Source of the DNA: Neorhizobium sp. NCHU2750
GTDB lineage: Bacteria > Pseudomonadota > Alphaproteobacteria > Rhizobiales > Rhizobiaceae
DNA: 64,000 nucleotides
Assembly (NCBI RefSeq): GCF_003597675.1
Contig: NZ_CP030829.1
Span: forward strand, 186,001-250,000
Direction: 5' to 3'
The notes under the pieces were generated by a model. The model ran no database searches. It was not told the DNA's origin and was given only the letters and a program-made list of their open reading frames with translations. Position 1 is the stretch's first letter; each line of letters opens with the position of its first letter. Made by a program: the position numbers and the translations under genes. Below are positions 45,857-53,694 of the stretch, in pieces.

Positions 45857-45887
45857 AAGGCTGTCTTCCTCGTCCGTTCACCTCCCC

Positions 45888-45898
45888 CTAACCTCATC
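45888..45898 (+). promoter_or_regulatory. Shared promoter element CTAACCTCATC (first copy)
   Basis: The same 11 bases occur at 48976-48986 before the SfnB-like gene, and a related CTAGGCT lies before the ABC operon. It sits about 30 bases before the LLM gene start and probably includes the -10 and transcription start. Confidence 0.45.
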
Positions 45899-45927
45899 TC
45901 ACTCTTCCGAAACCTCAAGGAGCTCCC

Positions 45928-47031
45928 ATGGCTGCGGAATTCATCAGTGTCAGCTTTCCCAATGCATCGAACGACCTGAACCCCATTCCCGATGCCCCGG
46001 CGGACCCACGCTTTCTCGAACGGTACGCCCGCGCTCTCGACGATTATGGGTTCAATTATACGCTGATCCCTTATTCCTCATCCTCCTTCGACCCCTTCAC
46101 TCTGGGTGCCACGGTTCTTGCTCACACGAAAAACATCAAGATCATCGTCGCGCTGAGGCCGAACACGGTCTATCCGACCGTCGCCGCCAAGTCGCTCGCG
46201 ACCCTCGATCAGCTGAGCGGTGGCCGCGTCGTGGTCCACTTCATCGCCGGCGGCAGCGACGAGGAGCAGGCCCGCGAAGGCGACTTCCTCACCAAGGAAG
46301 AGCGCTATGAGCGTCAGGAAGAATATATCCGCATCCTGCGCCTCGCCTGGACGTCGAAAGAGCCCTTTGATTTCGACGGAAAATATTACCAGTTCAAGCA
46401 GTTCCGCAGCGCCGTTCGCCCGACCAACGGGCTGATTCCGATCTCGCTCGGCGGCTCGTCCGATGCCGCCTACCGGATCGGCGGTTCGCTCTGCGATATC
46501 TTCGGCCTATGGGGGGAACCGCTGGCTGAAACCAGGCAACAGATTGACCGGATCTATGCCGAAGCCGCCAAGGCCGGTCGTACGGACCGCCCACGCATCT
46601 GGGTTACGTTCCGCCCGATCGTTGCCGAGACTGACGAACTGGCCTGGGAGAAGGCCCACAAGGTTCTCGACCGACTGACGGAAAATCGCCAGAAGGGCCT
46701 CCACCGCGCACCGGTCAATGCCGCGCCGCCGGCCAATGTCGGTTCGCAACGGCTTCTCGATATCGCCAAACGCGGCGACGTGCATGATCGCGCGCTTTGG
46801 TACCCGACCGTCACGGCGACCAATGCCAGCGGTGCGACGACGGCGCTGGTTGGCTCACCGCGGACGATCGCCGATTCCATCCTCGACTATATCGACCTCG
46901 GGGCCGATCTGATCTCGATCCGCGGCTACGACAATTACAATGATGCGGTCGACTACGGGCGCTACGTGCTGCCTTTGGTGCGTGAGGGCATCCGCGAGCG
47001 CGAAGAGGCCAAGCGGAAGGCCGCCGCCTGA
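45928..47031 (+). CDS. LLM-class FMN-dependent monooxygenase, SsuD/MsuD-like
   Basis: 367-residue flavin monooxygenase with the bacterial luciferase TIM-barrel fold. Features include YGFNYTLIPYSSSSFDPFTLGA, IIVALRPNTVYPTVAAKSLATLDQ-type segments, the GGRVVVHFIAGG loop and the RYERQEEYIRILRLAW helix, all as in alkanesulfonate monooxygenases. It uses reduced FMN and O2 to split a C-S bond, freeing sulfite. An AAGGAGCTCCC site precedes the ATG. The FMN reductase two genes downstream is its likely partner. Confidence 0.9.
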   Translation: MAAEFISVSFPNASNDLNPIPDAPADPRFLERYARALDDYGFNYTLIPYSSSSFDPFTLGATVLAHTKNIKIIVALRPNTVYPTVAAKSLATLDQLSGGRVVVHFIAGGSDEEQAREGDFLTKEERYERQEEYIRILRLAWTSKEPFDFDGKYYQFKQFRSAVRPTNGLIPISLGGSSDAAYRIGGSLCDIFGLWGEPLAETRQQIDRIYAEAAKAGRTDRPRIWVTFRPIVAETDELAWEKAHKVLDRLTENRQKGLHRAPVNAAPPANVGSQRLLDIAKRGDVHDRALWYPTVTATNASGATTALVGSPRTIADSILDYIDLGADLISIRGYDNYNDAVDYGRYVLPLVREGIREREEAKRKAAA

Positions 47032-47142
47032 CATGAGGGGCCCGGCCGCAAAGTCGGGCTGCTCTCCCCGAAAGCACGTGCCCGCAACAAATCTGCGCCG
47101 CCGCAAGATGACACTATCCGACAACCAGAAAGTCCCCACCCC

Positions 47143-48324
47143 ATGCCCTATGATCCAGTCACTCTTGACGCCACCGTGCGCGTTCTGACCGATGCCGCCG
47201 CGGATGCTGATCAGACCGGCCAATTTCCCTGGGCCGGAATTCATGCCGTCCACGAAAGCGGGCTTCTGGAAAGCACGGTCGCGCTGCGCTACGGCGGCAA
47301 AGGCGGCACGCTCGTTGACGCCGCCTATATTCTCGCCGCACTGGGGCGGGGCGATCCATCGGTTGCCCTGATCAGCGCCATGACGATTTTCAACCATCTC
47401 GGTCAGGCGACCAAGAGCCATTGGCCGGATGGTCTCTACCGGCGTCTTCTGGCGGAGGCGAAACAGCGTCCGCTGCTTCTCAATGCGGCCCGGGTCGAAC
47501 CCGAACTCGGCTCACCTGCCCGCGGCGGGCTTCCAGCCACGCGTGCGCGACGCACCGCGAGCGGTTGGTCGATCACCGGCCGCAAACGGTTCGTCACCGG
47601 CGCTCACGGGCTGACGCACTTCCTCGTCTGGGCGCAGACGGACGAAACACCCGCGCGGGTGGGAACCTTCGTCGTTCCCAACGGCCTTCCCGGCATACGG
47701 ATCATCGAGAACTGGAAGAGCCTCGGCATGCGGGCCACCGGCTCCCATGATGTCGAATACACGGATGTCGAGATCCCGGCCGAAAACGTCCTGGAACTGG
47801 TCGATCCGGCAATCGCCCAGCAGGATAACCGGGCTCATGCGGCGATCAACCTGGCAATGACGGCGATCTATCTCGGCGCGGCAGAGGCGGCGCAGGATGC
47901 ATTCATCCGCTTTGCCCATGAACGCGTCCCCGCCAATCTCGGCCACCCGATCGCCCGTACCGAGCGCTTCGTCACCCTGTCAGGTGAGATCGACCTCCTC
48001 GTTTCCGGCGCGCGGCAGATCATCTTTTCGACCCTTGAAAGCGGCCAGGTCGACGCCGAGCGGCTGATAAGGGCAAGGCTTCTGGCCGGCCGGCAGATCC
48101 GCGAGGCTGCCCAGATCGCCGTGCGCGGCATCGGTAATCCCGGCCTCAGTGCGGATCTGGGACTTGAGCGACATTTCCGCGACATTCAATCGGTGCTGGT
48201 CCATGCGCCGCAGGAAGATACGGCCATCTCGATCCTTGGCCGTGCAGCCTTCGATCGATGGAACCGGGCGGAAACCACCCGAGAGAGCTATCCGGCAAAT
48301 CTGTCGATCCTCAAGACGGCGTGA
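47143..48324 (+). CDS. Acyl-CoA dehydrogenase-fold flavin oxidoreductase (DszC/SfnB-related)
   Basis: 393-residue protein with the acyl-CoA dehydrogenase fold: N-terminal helical domain, beta domain with WSITGRKRFVTGAHG and SLGMRATGSHDVEYTDVEIP, and C-terminal helices. It lies between a sulfonate-type monooxygenase and its reductase, which fits flavin-dependent monooxygenases of the DszC/SfnB group rather than fatty-acid oxidation. The ATG at 47143 has no clear ribosome site, and the 111-base gap before it has a short GC-rich hairpin. Confidence 0.85.
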   Translation: MPYDPVTLDATVRVLTDAAADADQTGQFPWAGIHAVHESGLLESTVALRYGGKGGTLVDAAYILAALGRGDPSVALISAMTIFNHLGQATKSHWPDGLYRRLLAEAKQRPLLLNAARVEPELGSPARGGLPATRARRTASGWSITGRKRFVTGAHGLTHFLVWAQTDETPARVGTFVVPNGLPGIRIIENWKSLGMRATGSHDVEYTDVEIPAENVLELVDPAIAQQDNRAHAAINLAMTAIYLGAAEAAQDAFIRFAHERVPANLGHPIARTERFVTLSGEIDLLVSGARQIIFSTLESGQVDAERLIRARLLAGRQIREAAQIAVRGIGNPGLSADLGLERHFRDIQSVLVHAPQEDTAISILGRAAFDRWNRAETTRESYPANLSILKTA

Positions 48325-48357
48325 CGTCAAACCACCGACATCCAGGAAGGAACAGCA

Positions 48358-48918
48358 ATGAGCAACAATCTGATCGTCGGCTTCTCGGGCAATCTCTCCC
48401 GCCCTTCAAGCACAAGGCGCTTCGTTGAAAGCGTGACCGAGGCGCTGGCCAGGCAATCCGGCCTCAACCATGCCCTTTTCGACATCGAGGATCTGGGGCC
48501 ATCGCTCGCCGCGGCCCGCTCGGTCGCCGATCTTGATCCTGCCGCCCGCAAAGTGGTGCGGACGATCATCGAGGCGGAAGCGCTCGTCATCGGCTCGCCG
48601 ACCTACAAGGGAAGCTATACCGGATTGTTCAAGCATGTCTTCGATCTGCTCGACCCGGCAGATCTGCGCGGCAAGCCGATCGTGCTGACGGCGACCGGTG
48701 GCGGCGATCGCCATTCACTCGTGGTCGAGCACCAGTTGCGCCCCCTGTTTGCCTTCTTCGAGGCCTTCGTCACGCCAACGGCAATCTATGCCTCGGGCCG
48801 GGACTTTATCGACGGCACCGCCTCCCCGGCCATTCTCGGTCGCGTCGACCAGGCCCTTCGTGAAGCTTCGCTGCTTATCGGCGCCCGCTCTCTTTCGTCC
48901 GCGATCGCCGCAGAATAG
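48358..48918 (+). CDS. NAD(P)H-dependent FMN reductase (SsuE/MsuE family)
   Basis: 186-residue flavodoxin-fold reductase. The phosphate-binding loop is FSGNLSRPSSTRRF near residues 9-22 and the flavin loop is IGSPTYKGSYTGLFKHVFDLL (residues about 80-100, split here by description only). It supplies reduced FMN to the LLM monooxygenase and possibly to the two acyl-CoA-dehydrogenase-like enzymes. A GGAAGGAACAGCA ribosome site precedes the ATG. Confidence 0.92.
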   Translation: MSNNLIVGFSGNLSRPSSTRRFVESVTEALARQSGLNHALFDIEDLGPSLAAARSVADLDPAARKVVRTIIEAEALVIGSPTYKGSYTGLFKHVFDLLDPADLRGKPIVLTATGGGDRHSLVVEHQLRPLFAFFEAFVTPTAIYASGRDFIDGTASPAILGRVDQALREASLLIGARSLSSAIAAE

Positions 48919-48975
48919 ATCGTCGAGGAAAAAAAACGCTCCGGTCACGGCGCTATTTGAAGGTTTATTTCTTCT

Positions 48976-48986
48976 CTAACCTCATC
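48976..48986 (+). promoter_or_regulatory. Shared promoter element CTAACCTCATC (second copy)
   Basis: Exact 11-base repeat of the element at 45888, placed 39 bases before the SfnB-like start. It suggests that this gene has its own promoter of the same class, within the 106-base gap. Confidence 0.45.
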
Positions 48987-49024
48987 CGCCGTGGCTGAAT
49001 GCCGCCCTGATCCGGGAGGTTGCT

Positions 49025-50242
49025 ATGAGCAAGGTCATCAGCTTGGCAGAAACGCTCAGGGCCCTGGCCCCTTGCATCAGGACGGAAGACGAAGCAATCG
49101 AAGCGGCCAAGTCTCTGGCGGATGAGATCCGCTCGGGATCGAACCTTCGCGACCGTCAGCGGATACTGCCCCATCACGAGATGGAAATGGCCGGCCAGTC
49201 GGGACTGCTCGGAATTACAGTCCCGGTCGAATATGGTGGTGCCGACATTTCCAATCCTTTCCTCGCAGAAGTGTTGGCGATCCTGTCGGAGGCTGACAGC
49301 TCGATAGGTCAGATCCCGCAAAACCATTTCTATATTCTGGATGTCTTGCGGCTTGCCGGCAGCGAGGAACAGAAACGTTATTTCTTCGGCAGGGCGCTGG
49401 CTGGCGATCATTTTGCCAATGCACTGGCCGAAAAGAATGCCGAGGCCGCCGGCATGGTGAGTACCCGATTGGTGGCCGATGGACCCGGCTTTCGCATTTC
49501 CGGCCAGAAATACTATTCAACCGGGGCGCTGTTTGCCGACTGGATAGCCATATTCGCGCTGGATATCCAGGATCGGATCATGATGGCAATCGTGCCGCGC
49601 GCGACCGAAGGCCTGACGATCATCGACGACTGGACGGGCTTCGGGCAGCGGACGACGGCGAGTGGAACGGTCCTGATCGACAATGTCTATGTCGCAGCCG
49701 ATTCCGTCATCGATTACTACAGGGTATTCGAACATCCCTCGCCGCTCGGCTCGCTTGGGCAATTGCTGCATGCTGCAATCGATCTCGGCATCGCGCGCGC
49801 CGCCTTTGCCGACATGATAGATTTCGTCAAAACGAAATCGCGCGGCAATCGCAACCTCGGCATAGAGATTGCCAGCAGCGACCCGCTTGCCATTGCCAGG
49901 GCAGGATCGGTTGCCGCCAGGATCGAGGCGGCGGCAGCCGTCATCGAGCGCGCCGGCCGGAAGGTGGACATAGCCCAGGTATCGCCATCAGCCGACACGG
50001 TCACCGATGCGTCGCTGACGGTTGCCGCTGCAAAGATCCTGGCAACCGAGGCGGCACTGGAAGCAACCAATACGCTCTTCGAATTGGCTGGCACCTCGGC
50101 CACCGATGAAAGCCTCAACCTCGACCGTCACTGGCGCAATGCGCGCACCCACACGGTGCATGATCCGGTGCGCTGGAAGCATCATGCCCTTGGCGACTTC
50201 CACCTTAATGGCAAGCTGCCGCAGCCGAATGGCCAGTTCTGA
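49025..50242 (+). CDS. sfnB: SfnB-family sulfur acquisition oxidoreductase
   Basis: 405-residue acyl-CoA-dehydrogenase-like flavoprotein close to SfnB, a gene induced during growth on organosulfur compounds. Recognisable parts are PVEYGGADISNPFLAEVLAIL-like N-terminal segment, DSSIGQIPQNHFYILD, ISGQKYYSTGALFADWIA and the C-terminal RNARTHTVHDPVRWKHHALGD. A GGGAGGTTGCT site precedes the ATG. The convergent Rrf2 gene begins on the next base after its stop. Confidence 0.9.
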   Translation: MSKVISLAETLRALAPCIRTEDEAIEAAKSLADEIRSGSNLRDRQRILPHHEMEMAGQSGLLGITVPVEYGGADISNPFLAEVLAILSEADSSIGQIPQNHFYILDVLRLAGSEEQKRYFFGRALAGDHFANALAEKNAEAAGMVSTRLVADGPGFRISGQKYYSTGALFADWIAIFALDIQDRIMMAIVPRATEGLTIIDDWTGFGQRTTASGTVLIDNVYVAADSVIDYYRVFEHPSPLGSLGQLLHAAIDLGIARAAFADMIDFVKTKSRGNRNLGIEIASSDPLAIARAGSVAARIEAAAAVIERAGRKVDIAQVSPSADTVTDASLTVAAAKILATEAALEATNTLFELAGTSATDESLNLDRHWRNARTHTVHDPVRWKHHALGDFHLNGKLPQPNGQF

Positions 50243-50689
50243 CTATTGTGCCTGTTTTTCGGCCGGTCGGGTCGAACGCTTGGCAACCATTTCCTCAAGC
50301 GTCATGTTGTCCAGCACGGCGGAAACGGCGTCCCGCACCTCCATCATCGAATGGCGGACCTGACAGTCTTCCGGGTCGTCGCAGTCATCGCAGGCCTCGA
50401 AGGCCGTCTTGCTGGCACAGCGGATCGGCGCCAGCGGGCCGTCGAGAATGCGAACGGCCTGCCCTATGGAAATCTGCGATGCCGGCTTTGACAGTGCATA
50501 ACCGCCACCCGGCCCCTTCTTGGAACGCAGGATACCGCCCTTGCGCAGTTCCAGCAGGATGGCGTCCAGGAATTTCTTGGAAATGTTGTTCTGTTCGGCA
50601 ATCTCGCTGACAAACGCGGTTTTGCCCGGTTCGAGTTGCGCCAGATGAACCAGCGCCTTCAGCCCGTATTTGCCCTTTTTGGTCAGCAT
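50243..50689 (-). CDS. Rrf2-family transcriptional regulator
   Basis: 148-residue winged-helix protein with the standard Rrf2 start MLTKKGKYGLKALVHLA and recognition region AEQNNISKKFLDAILLEL. The effector region has four Cys (IRCASKTAFEACDDCDDPEDCQVR-like stretch, residues about 90-113; Cys spacing 8, 2 and 5), suitable for an iron-sulfur cluster. It may sense sulfur or iron-sulfur status. Upstream lie the inverted repeats GGCCGG-ATAA-CCGGCC (50705-50720) and TGTC-TCAT-GACA (50729-50740), possible autoregulatory sites. The frame extends to 50950, but the short start is canonical. Confidence 0.9.
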   Translation of the reverse strand: MLTKKGKYGLKALVHLAQLEPGKTAFVSEIAEQNNISKKFLDAILLELRKGGILRSKKGPGGGYALSKPASQISIGQAVRILDGPLAPIRCASKTAFEACDDCDDPEDCQVRHSMMEVRDAVSAVLDNMTLEEMVAKRSTRPAEKQAQ

Positions 50690-50798
50690 CCGAAAGTCCA
50701 CATGGGCCGGATAACCGGCCACAATCATTGTCTCATGACAAAGATCGTTACAGGAGGCTCGGACAAGCTTCAATCCGGCACGGGCCTCACGAGTGGAC

Positions 50799-51401
50799 TT
50801 AAAGCGCCGACGGTTGGCTCCCGGCCCCGACCGGCGGAGCAACCGCCATAGGCTGTTCAGCAAGCACGACAGGTCGGACAAGCCGCTCGAAATAGTCATA
50901 TCCTTCCGGCCACCGCCCGAAACCGCTGGCGACATTGATATGGCCGGCAAAGCCGATCGTCGCCAGCTCGCTACCCCAGGCCTTCATATGCCGCTCGAGC
51001 TGCTGCACTCCCATATAGGGATCGTTCAGACTGCCGACGACGAGACTTGGGAAAGGTAGCCGCTCCAGAGGCTCGTGGCCGAAATCGATCATGCAGGGAT
51101 GCAGCTTCAGTGCGGCATCCAGGGAGCAGGGCGCGACCAGAAGCGCACCGCGGATGAGAGAGGCCTGATGGCGCCCGGCATAGCTGGCCGCCAGCAGGCA
51201 ACCCAGGCTGTGTGCAACAAGAAAGGCACCATCGGTTTTCGACAGTGCCTCATCAAGCCTCATCTGCCAGTCTTCGAGAACAGGACATGTCCAGTCATCC
51301 TGCTCGACGACAAGGGAGCGCTGCTGTTCTCGTGCCCAGTGCCGCTGCCAATGATCATCGGAGGAGCCGTTCAGCCCCGGAATGATGAGGGTCTCAATCA
51401 T
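50799..51401 (-). CDS. RBBP9/YdeN-family alpha/beta hydrolase
   Basis: 200-residue serine hydrolase. The N terminus MIETLIIPGLNGSSDDHWQ is typical of the RBBP9/YdeN family; the nucleophile Ser is in VAHSLGCLLA (about residue 72), Asp in VVGSLNDPYM and His in GFAGHINVASG. The ATG at 51401 matches the family start; the extension to 51473 is rejected. Its physiological substrate is unknown. A TTCTA-N9-TAGA box lies 78 bases upstream, so it may belong to the sulfur regulon. Confidence 0.87.
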   Translation of the reverse strand: MIETLIIPGLNGSSDDHWQRHWAREQQRSLVVEQDDWTCPVLEDWQMRLDEALSKTDGAFLVAHSLGCLLAASYAGRHQASLIRGALLVAPCSLDAALKLHPCMIDFGHEPLERLPFPSLVVGSLNDPYMGVQQLERHMKAWGSELATIGFAGHINVASGFGRWPEGYDYFERLVRPVVLAEQPMAVAPPVGAGSQPSAL

Positions 51402-51478
51402 CGTCGACCTCGCTGCAAATCCAACGCAACGAGAAGATAGGCGGCCATCCGGGATGCGTCGGCGAAAGTGCATCCAAA

Positions 51479-51497
51479 TTCTACAATAAAGATAGAT
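51479..51497. promoter_or_regulatory. Third TTCTA-N9-TAGA box
   Basis: TTCTACAATAAAGATAGA shares 14 of 18 positions and the same spacing with the box at 45832. It sits between the divergent hydrolase gene and the small plus-strand frames, and could serve either. Confidence 0.45.
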
Positions 51498-51570
51498 TAA
51501 TTTGCCTCGTGAGCCGCAAGACCCTCCGATAGGTTATCACCGTCAACCGAGGAATAATTGGAAACCGGAC

Positions 51571-51744
51571 ATGAACAGCATCAGCACTCAAATCCTGGCA
51601 CATGCCTTCGATATTGTGGGATCGTCCGTTTCCCTATGCAGCCTTCACCCCAAAACGCTCATGTGTAGCGCGCTTCTCGATAACGCCAGCACCGACGAAC
51701 GATTGCGAGATTGGAGTGAGGGACATGCAGAAGCAGGTCATTGA
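51571..51744 (+). CDS. Small hypothetical frame (57 residues)
   Basis: ATG at 51571 with GGAATAATTGGAAACC upstream, product beginning MNSISTQILAHAFDIVGSS. No family recognised. It overlaps the better-supported 62-residue gene by 20 bases, which argues either for coupling or for a chance frame. Confidence 0.28.
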   Translation: MNSISTQILAHAFDIVGSSVSLCSLHPKTLMCSALLDNASTDERLRDWSEGHAEAGH

Positions 51745-51913
51745 ACATGGCGGATTGCCGGTCGGCATCGCCATCCCCGACAGCGGGAAGCTGCGTTTCA
51801 TAGCCGTGAAGTTTCACGTCATCGATCTGGACGAACGACGGTTCGCAACGGTCGGCGAATTGAAGGCGGCGATCCGTGATCATCTGGGTGAGGTCAGGCC
51901 GATAGCGGCCTGA
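51725..51913 (+). CDS. Small conserved-looking hypothetical protein (62 residues)
   Basis: ATG at 51725 after GGAGTGAGGGAC, a good ribosome site. The product MQKQVIEHGGLPVGIAIPD... ends DHLGEVRPIAA and has a mixed alpha/beta pattern with IPDSGKLRFIAVKFHVIDLD. Codon use looks like a real gene. The type resembles short uncharacterised rhizobial proteins; no function can be assigned. Confidence 0.6.
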   Translation: MQKQVIEHGGLPVGIAIPDSGKLRFIAVKFHVIDLDERRFATVGELKAAIRDHLGEVRPIAA

Positions 51914-51973
51914 GCTTACCTCGTACAGGTAAAGTCCTGTGCGACGTCTGAACCCCATTGCCCAGAGATCGAT

Positions 51974-52153
51974 ATGAAAGACAAATTGAAATCCGTCGGC
52001 AGCCGGGCGCTGGTTGCCGGGAGCGCGCTTGTGGCCTTGAGCCTCGCCTTGCGCAGTTTCGGCCTCGTGCCCGAAAGCCTTGGCTGCGCGGGCATCGCCG
52101 CCGGCTCCATCCTGATGATCTTCGCACTTGGGAGATCAACTGGACCGGCCTGA
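51974..52153 (+). CDS. Small membrane protein (59 residues)
   Basis: ATG at 51974, stop at 52151-52153. The product has a basic start (MKDKLKSVGSR) and two hydrophobic stretches (ALVAGSALVALSLAL and IAAGSILMIFAL), so it is probably a membrane hairpin. The ribosome site is weak. A strong terminator follows at 52190. Unknown function. Confidence 0.45.
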   Translation: MKDKLKSVGSRALVAGSALVALSLALRSFGLVPESLGCAGIAAGSILMIFALGRSTGPA

Positions 52154-52189
52154 ACGCCACCCAATTGCTTTGTCATCATCAGCCATCAG

Positions 52190-52222
52190 ATCCGGCCCGA
52201 CATCCGTGTCGAGCCGGATTTT
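52190..52222. terminator. Bidirectional terminator
   Basis: ATCCGGCCCGACA, a TCCG loop and TGTCGAGCCGGAT pair with a single mismatch, followed by TTTT. It ends the small membrane protein gene on the plus strand and lies 13 bases past the RraA-like stop on the minus strand. Confidence 0.75.
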
Positions 52223-52234
52223 GGGTGCGCTGAA

Positions 52235-52915
52235 TCAGCCCTTGGCGTAGGTCGATTCCACCGGCCACACAGACTGCAGCTTCTCTCCGCCGAGAATGCG
52301 GTCGCGTGCAGAAGCCTCGTTTGCGCCCAGCTTGTCCGCCTGATCGGCAACGGCGGAGAGCATCCCCTTCGGAATGACGACCACCCCATCGATATCCGCG
52401 AAGATGATATCACCCGGCGCGATCTTGACCTTGCCGATCTGGATCTCGACCTGCGAGTGCTTCGGCTCCATCTTGCCGGAGACGGAGACGGGCGAGAGAG
52501 AACGCCCGAACAGGGGATAGCCGAGTGCACGTACCTGTGCGATGTCACGCACCGTACCGCTGACGATGGTGGCGGCGGCTCCCTTCGTCTTTGCCCCCGT
52601 GCTCATCAATTCACCCGAGCAGGAGCCCTGCGCGCAGGATGCGTCGACGACAAGGATGCCGCCTTTCGGGGCGTTGTCGATGGCATTGTGATAGACGTCC
52701 TGCGGCTGGTTCTTACGCTCGCTCGGCTCGAACTGAACCGTCACGGCCGGGCCGCAGACGACCTCGCCGGCGCCAAGCGAACCCTGCAGCGAAATGCCTT
52801 CGAGGTAACCCCAGCCACCCAGTTGCTCCAAACTGTCATGGACGTCGCCGGAATACCACTTGGAGAGCCGTTCGATGGCAGCCCAGTCGGTGTCGGAATA
52901 GTCGAATTTGCTCAT
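52235..52915 (-). CDS. RraA-like protein (4-hydroxy-4-methyl-2-oxoglutarate aldolase family)
   Basis: 226-residue RraA-fold protein. The conserved loop GTVRDIAQVRALGYPLFGR contains the Arg-Asp pair used by class II HMG/CHA aldolases to bind metal and substrate, and PGDIIFADIDGVVVIP is also typical. In a catabolic cassette with a dehydrogenase and transporter, an aldolase or decarboxylase role on an oxoacid is more likely than RNase E inhibition. Its start overlaps the GntR stop by four bases. Confidence 0.87.
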   Translation of the reverse strand: MSKFDYSDTDWAAIERLSKWYSGDVHDSLEQLGGWGYLEGISLQGSLGAGEVVCGPAVTVQFEPSERKNQPQDVYHNAIDNAPKGGILVVDASCAQGSCSGELMSTGAKTKGAAATIVSGTVRDIAQVRALGYPLFGRSLSPVSVSGKMEPKHSQVEIQIGKVKIAPGDIIFADIDGVVVIPKGMLSAVADQADKLGANEASARDRILGGEKLQSVWPVESTYAKG

Positions 52916-53694
52916 TTCGCTTTGCCCTTGTTCTTGAGATTGGCATTGTCGAGCGCAACCTTCAGGTAGCTCGCACTGTGATCGATCTGCTTGCGAATGG
53001 CCGCGCGGGCGGCATCCGGCTGTTTGGTGATGATCAGTCGATGGATTTCCTCGTGTTCGGCATAGCCGTCATCGAGGGACTTGTTAGGAACACGGCTCGT
53101 GACGCGGATGACGTCGATGATGATCGAGAACAGGTTGTCGTAGACGACGTTGAGGATCTCGTTCCCCACCGAACGCACCAGGCCGAGATGGAAGGCGGCA
53201 TCGCTGTCGGTAAAGCGAGAAATATCCTTGGCGTCGGCTGCAGCCCTCATGTTGGACAGAGCCTCCCCGACTTCAGCTGCGATCGGCAGGTCTTCCGAAC
53301 TCAGCCGCGTCACCACTTCCGTTTCGATAATGCGCCGGACATCCATCAACTGGACGAGATAGTCCGAGTTGTTGGCGAAGAGCTGCTTGACCGTTGCCGC
53401 CAACGAGCCGAGAAACTCGCCGACATCGTCGCGGACGACCAGCGCCCGCTCGCCATGTTTGCGACGGACCAGGCCCTTGGTCTCCAGGATCTGCAGCGCT
53501 TCACGCACCGAGCGCGTGCTGACATTGTAGAGCCGTGCAATTTCGGCCTCGGCAGGCAGGCGGTCGCCGATCTTGAGCGCCCCCGAAAGGATCTGCGCTT
53601 CGAAGGCTTCCACCACGGACACATGCAGTTTTCCGCGGTCTGAATTGCCGCGCCTGACCATGTGCCTGTTCTCTGCCGGGCCGTCTGTCACCAT
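52912..53694 (-). CDS. GntR-family (FadR type) regulator
   Basis: 260-residue transcription factor. The winged helix holds LPAEAEIARLYNVSTRSVREAL; the C-terminal FCD domain has DSDAAFHLGLVRSVGN, AEHEEIHRLIITK and an AIRKQIDHS helix with the expected Asp/His ligands. ATG at 53694 follows GGAGGCTTTACGGC and overlaps the SDR stop by seven bases. It probably controls this operon through the 29-bp palindrome at 57706. Confidence 0.9.
   Translation of the reverse strand: MVTDGPAENRHMVRRGNSDRGKLHVSVVEAFEAQILSGALKIGDRLPAEAEIARLYNVSTRSVREALQILETKGLVRRKHGERALVVRDDVGEFLGSLAATVKQLFANNSDYLVQLMDVRRIIETEVVTRLSSEDLPIAAEVGEALSNMRAAADAKDISRFTDSDAAFHLGLVRSVGNEILNVVYDNLFSIIIDVIRVTSRVPNKSLDDGYAEHEEIHRLIITKQPDAARAAIRKQIDHSASYLKVALDNANLKNKGKAK

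Noticed and set aside
47108..47188. Short frame beginning MTLSDNQKVPTPCPM before the DszC-like gene
   Set aside because: It is out of frame with the downstream gene, has no ribosome site and ends within 26 codons. It could be an upstream frame, but nothing supports it.
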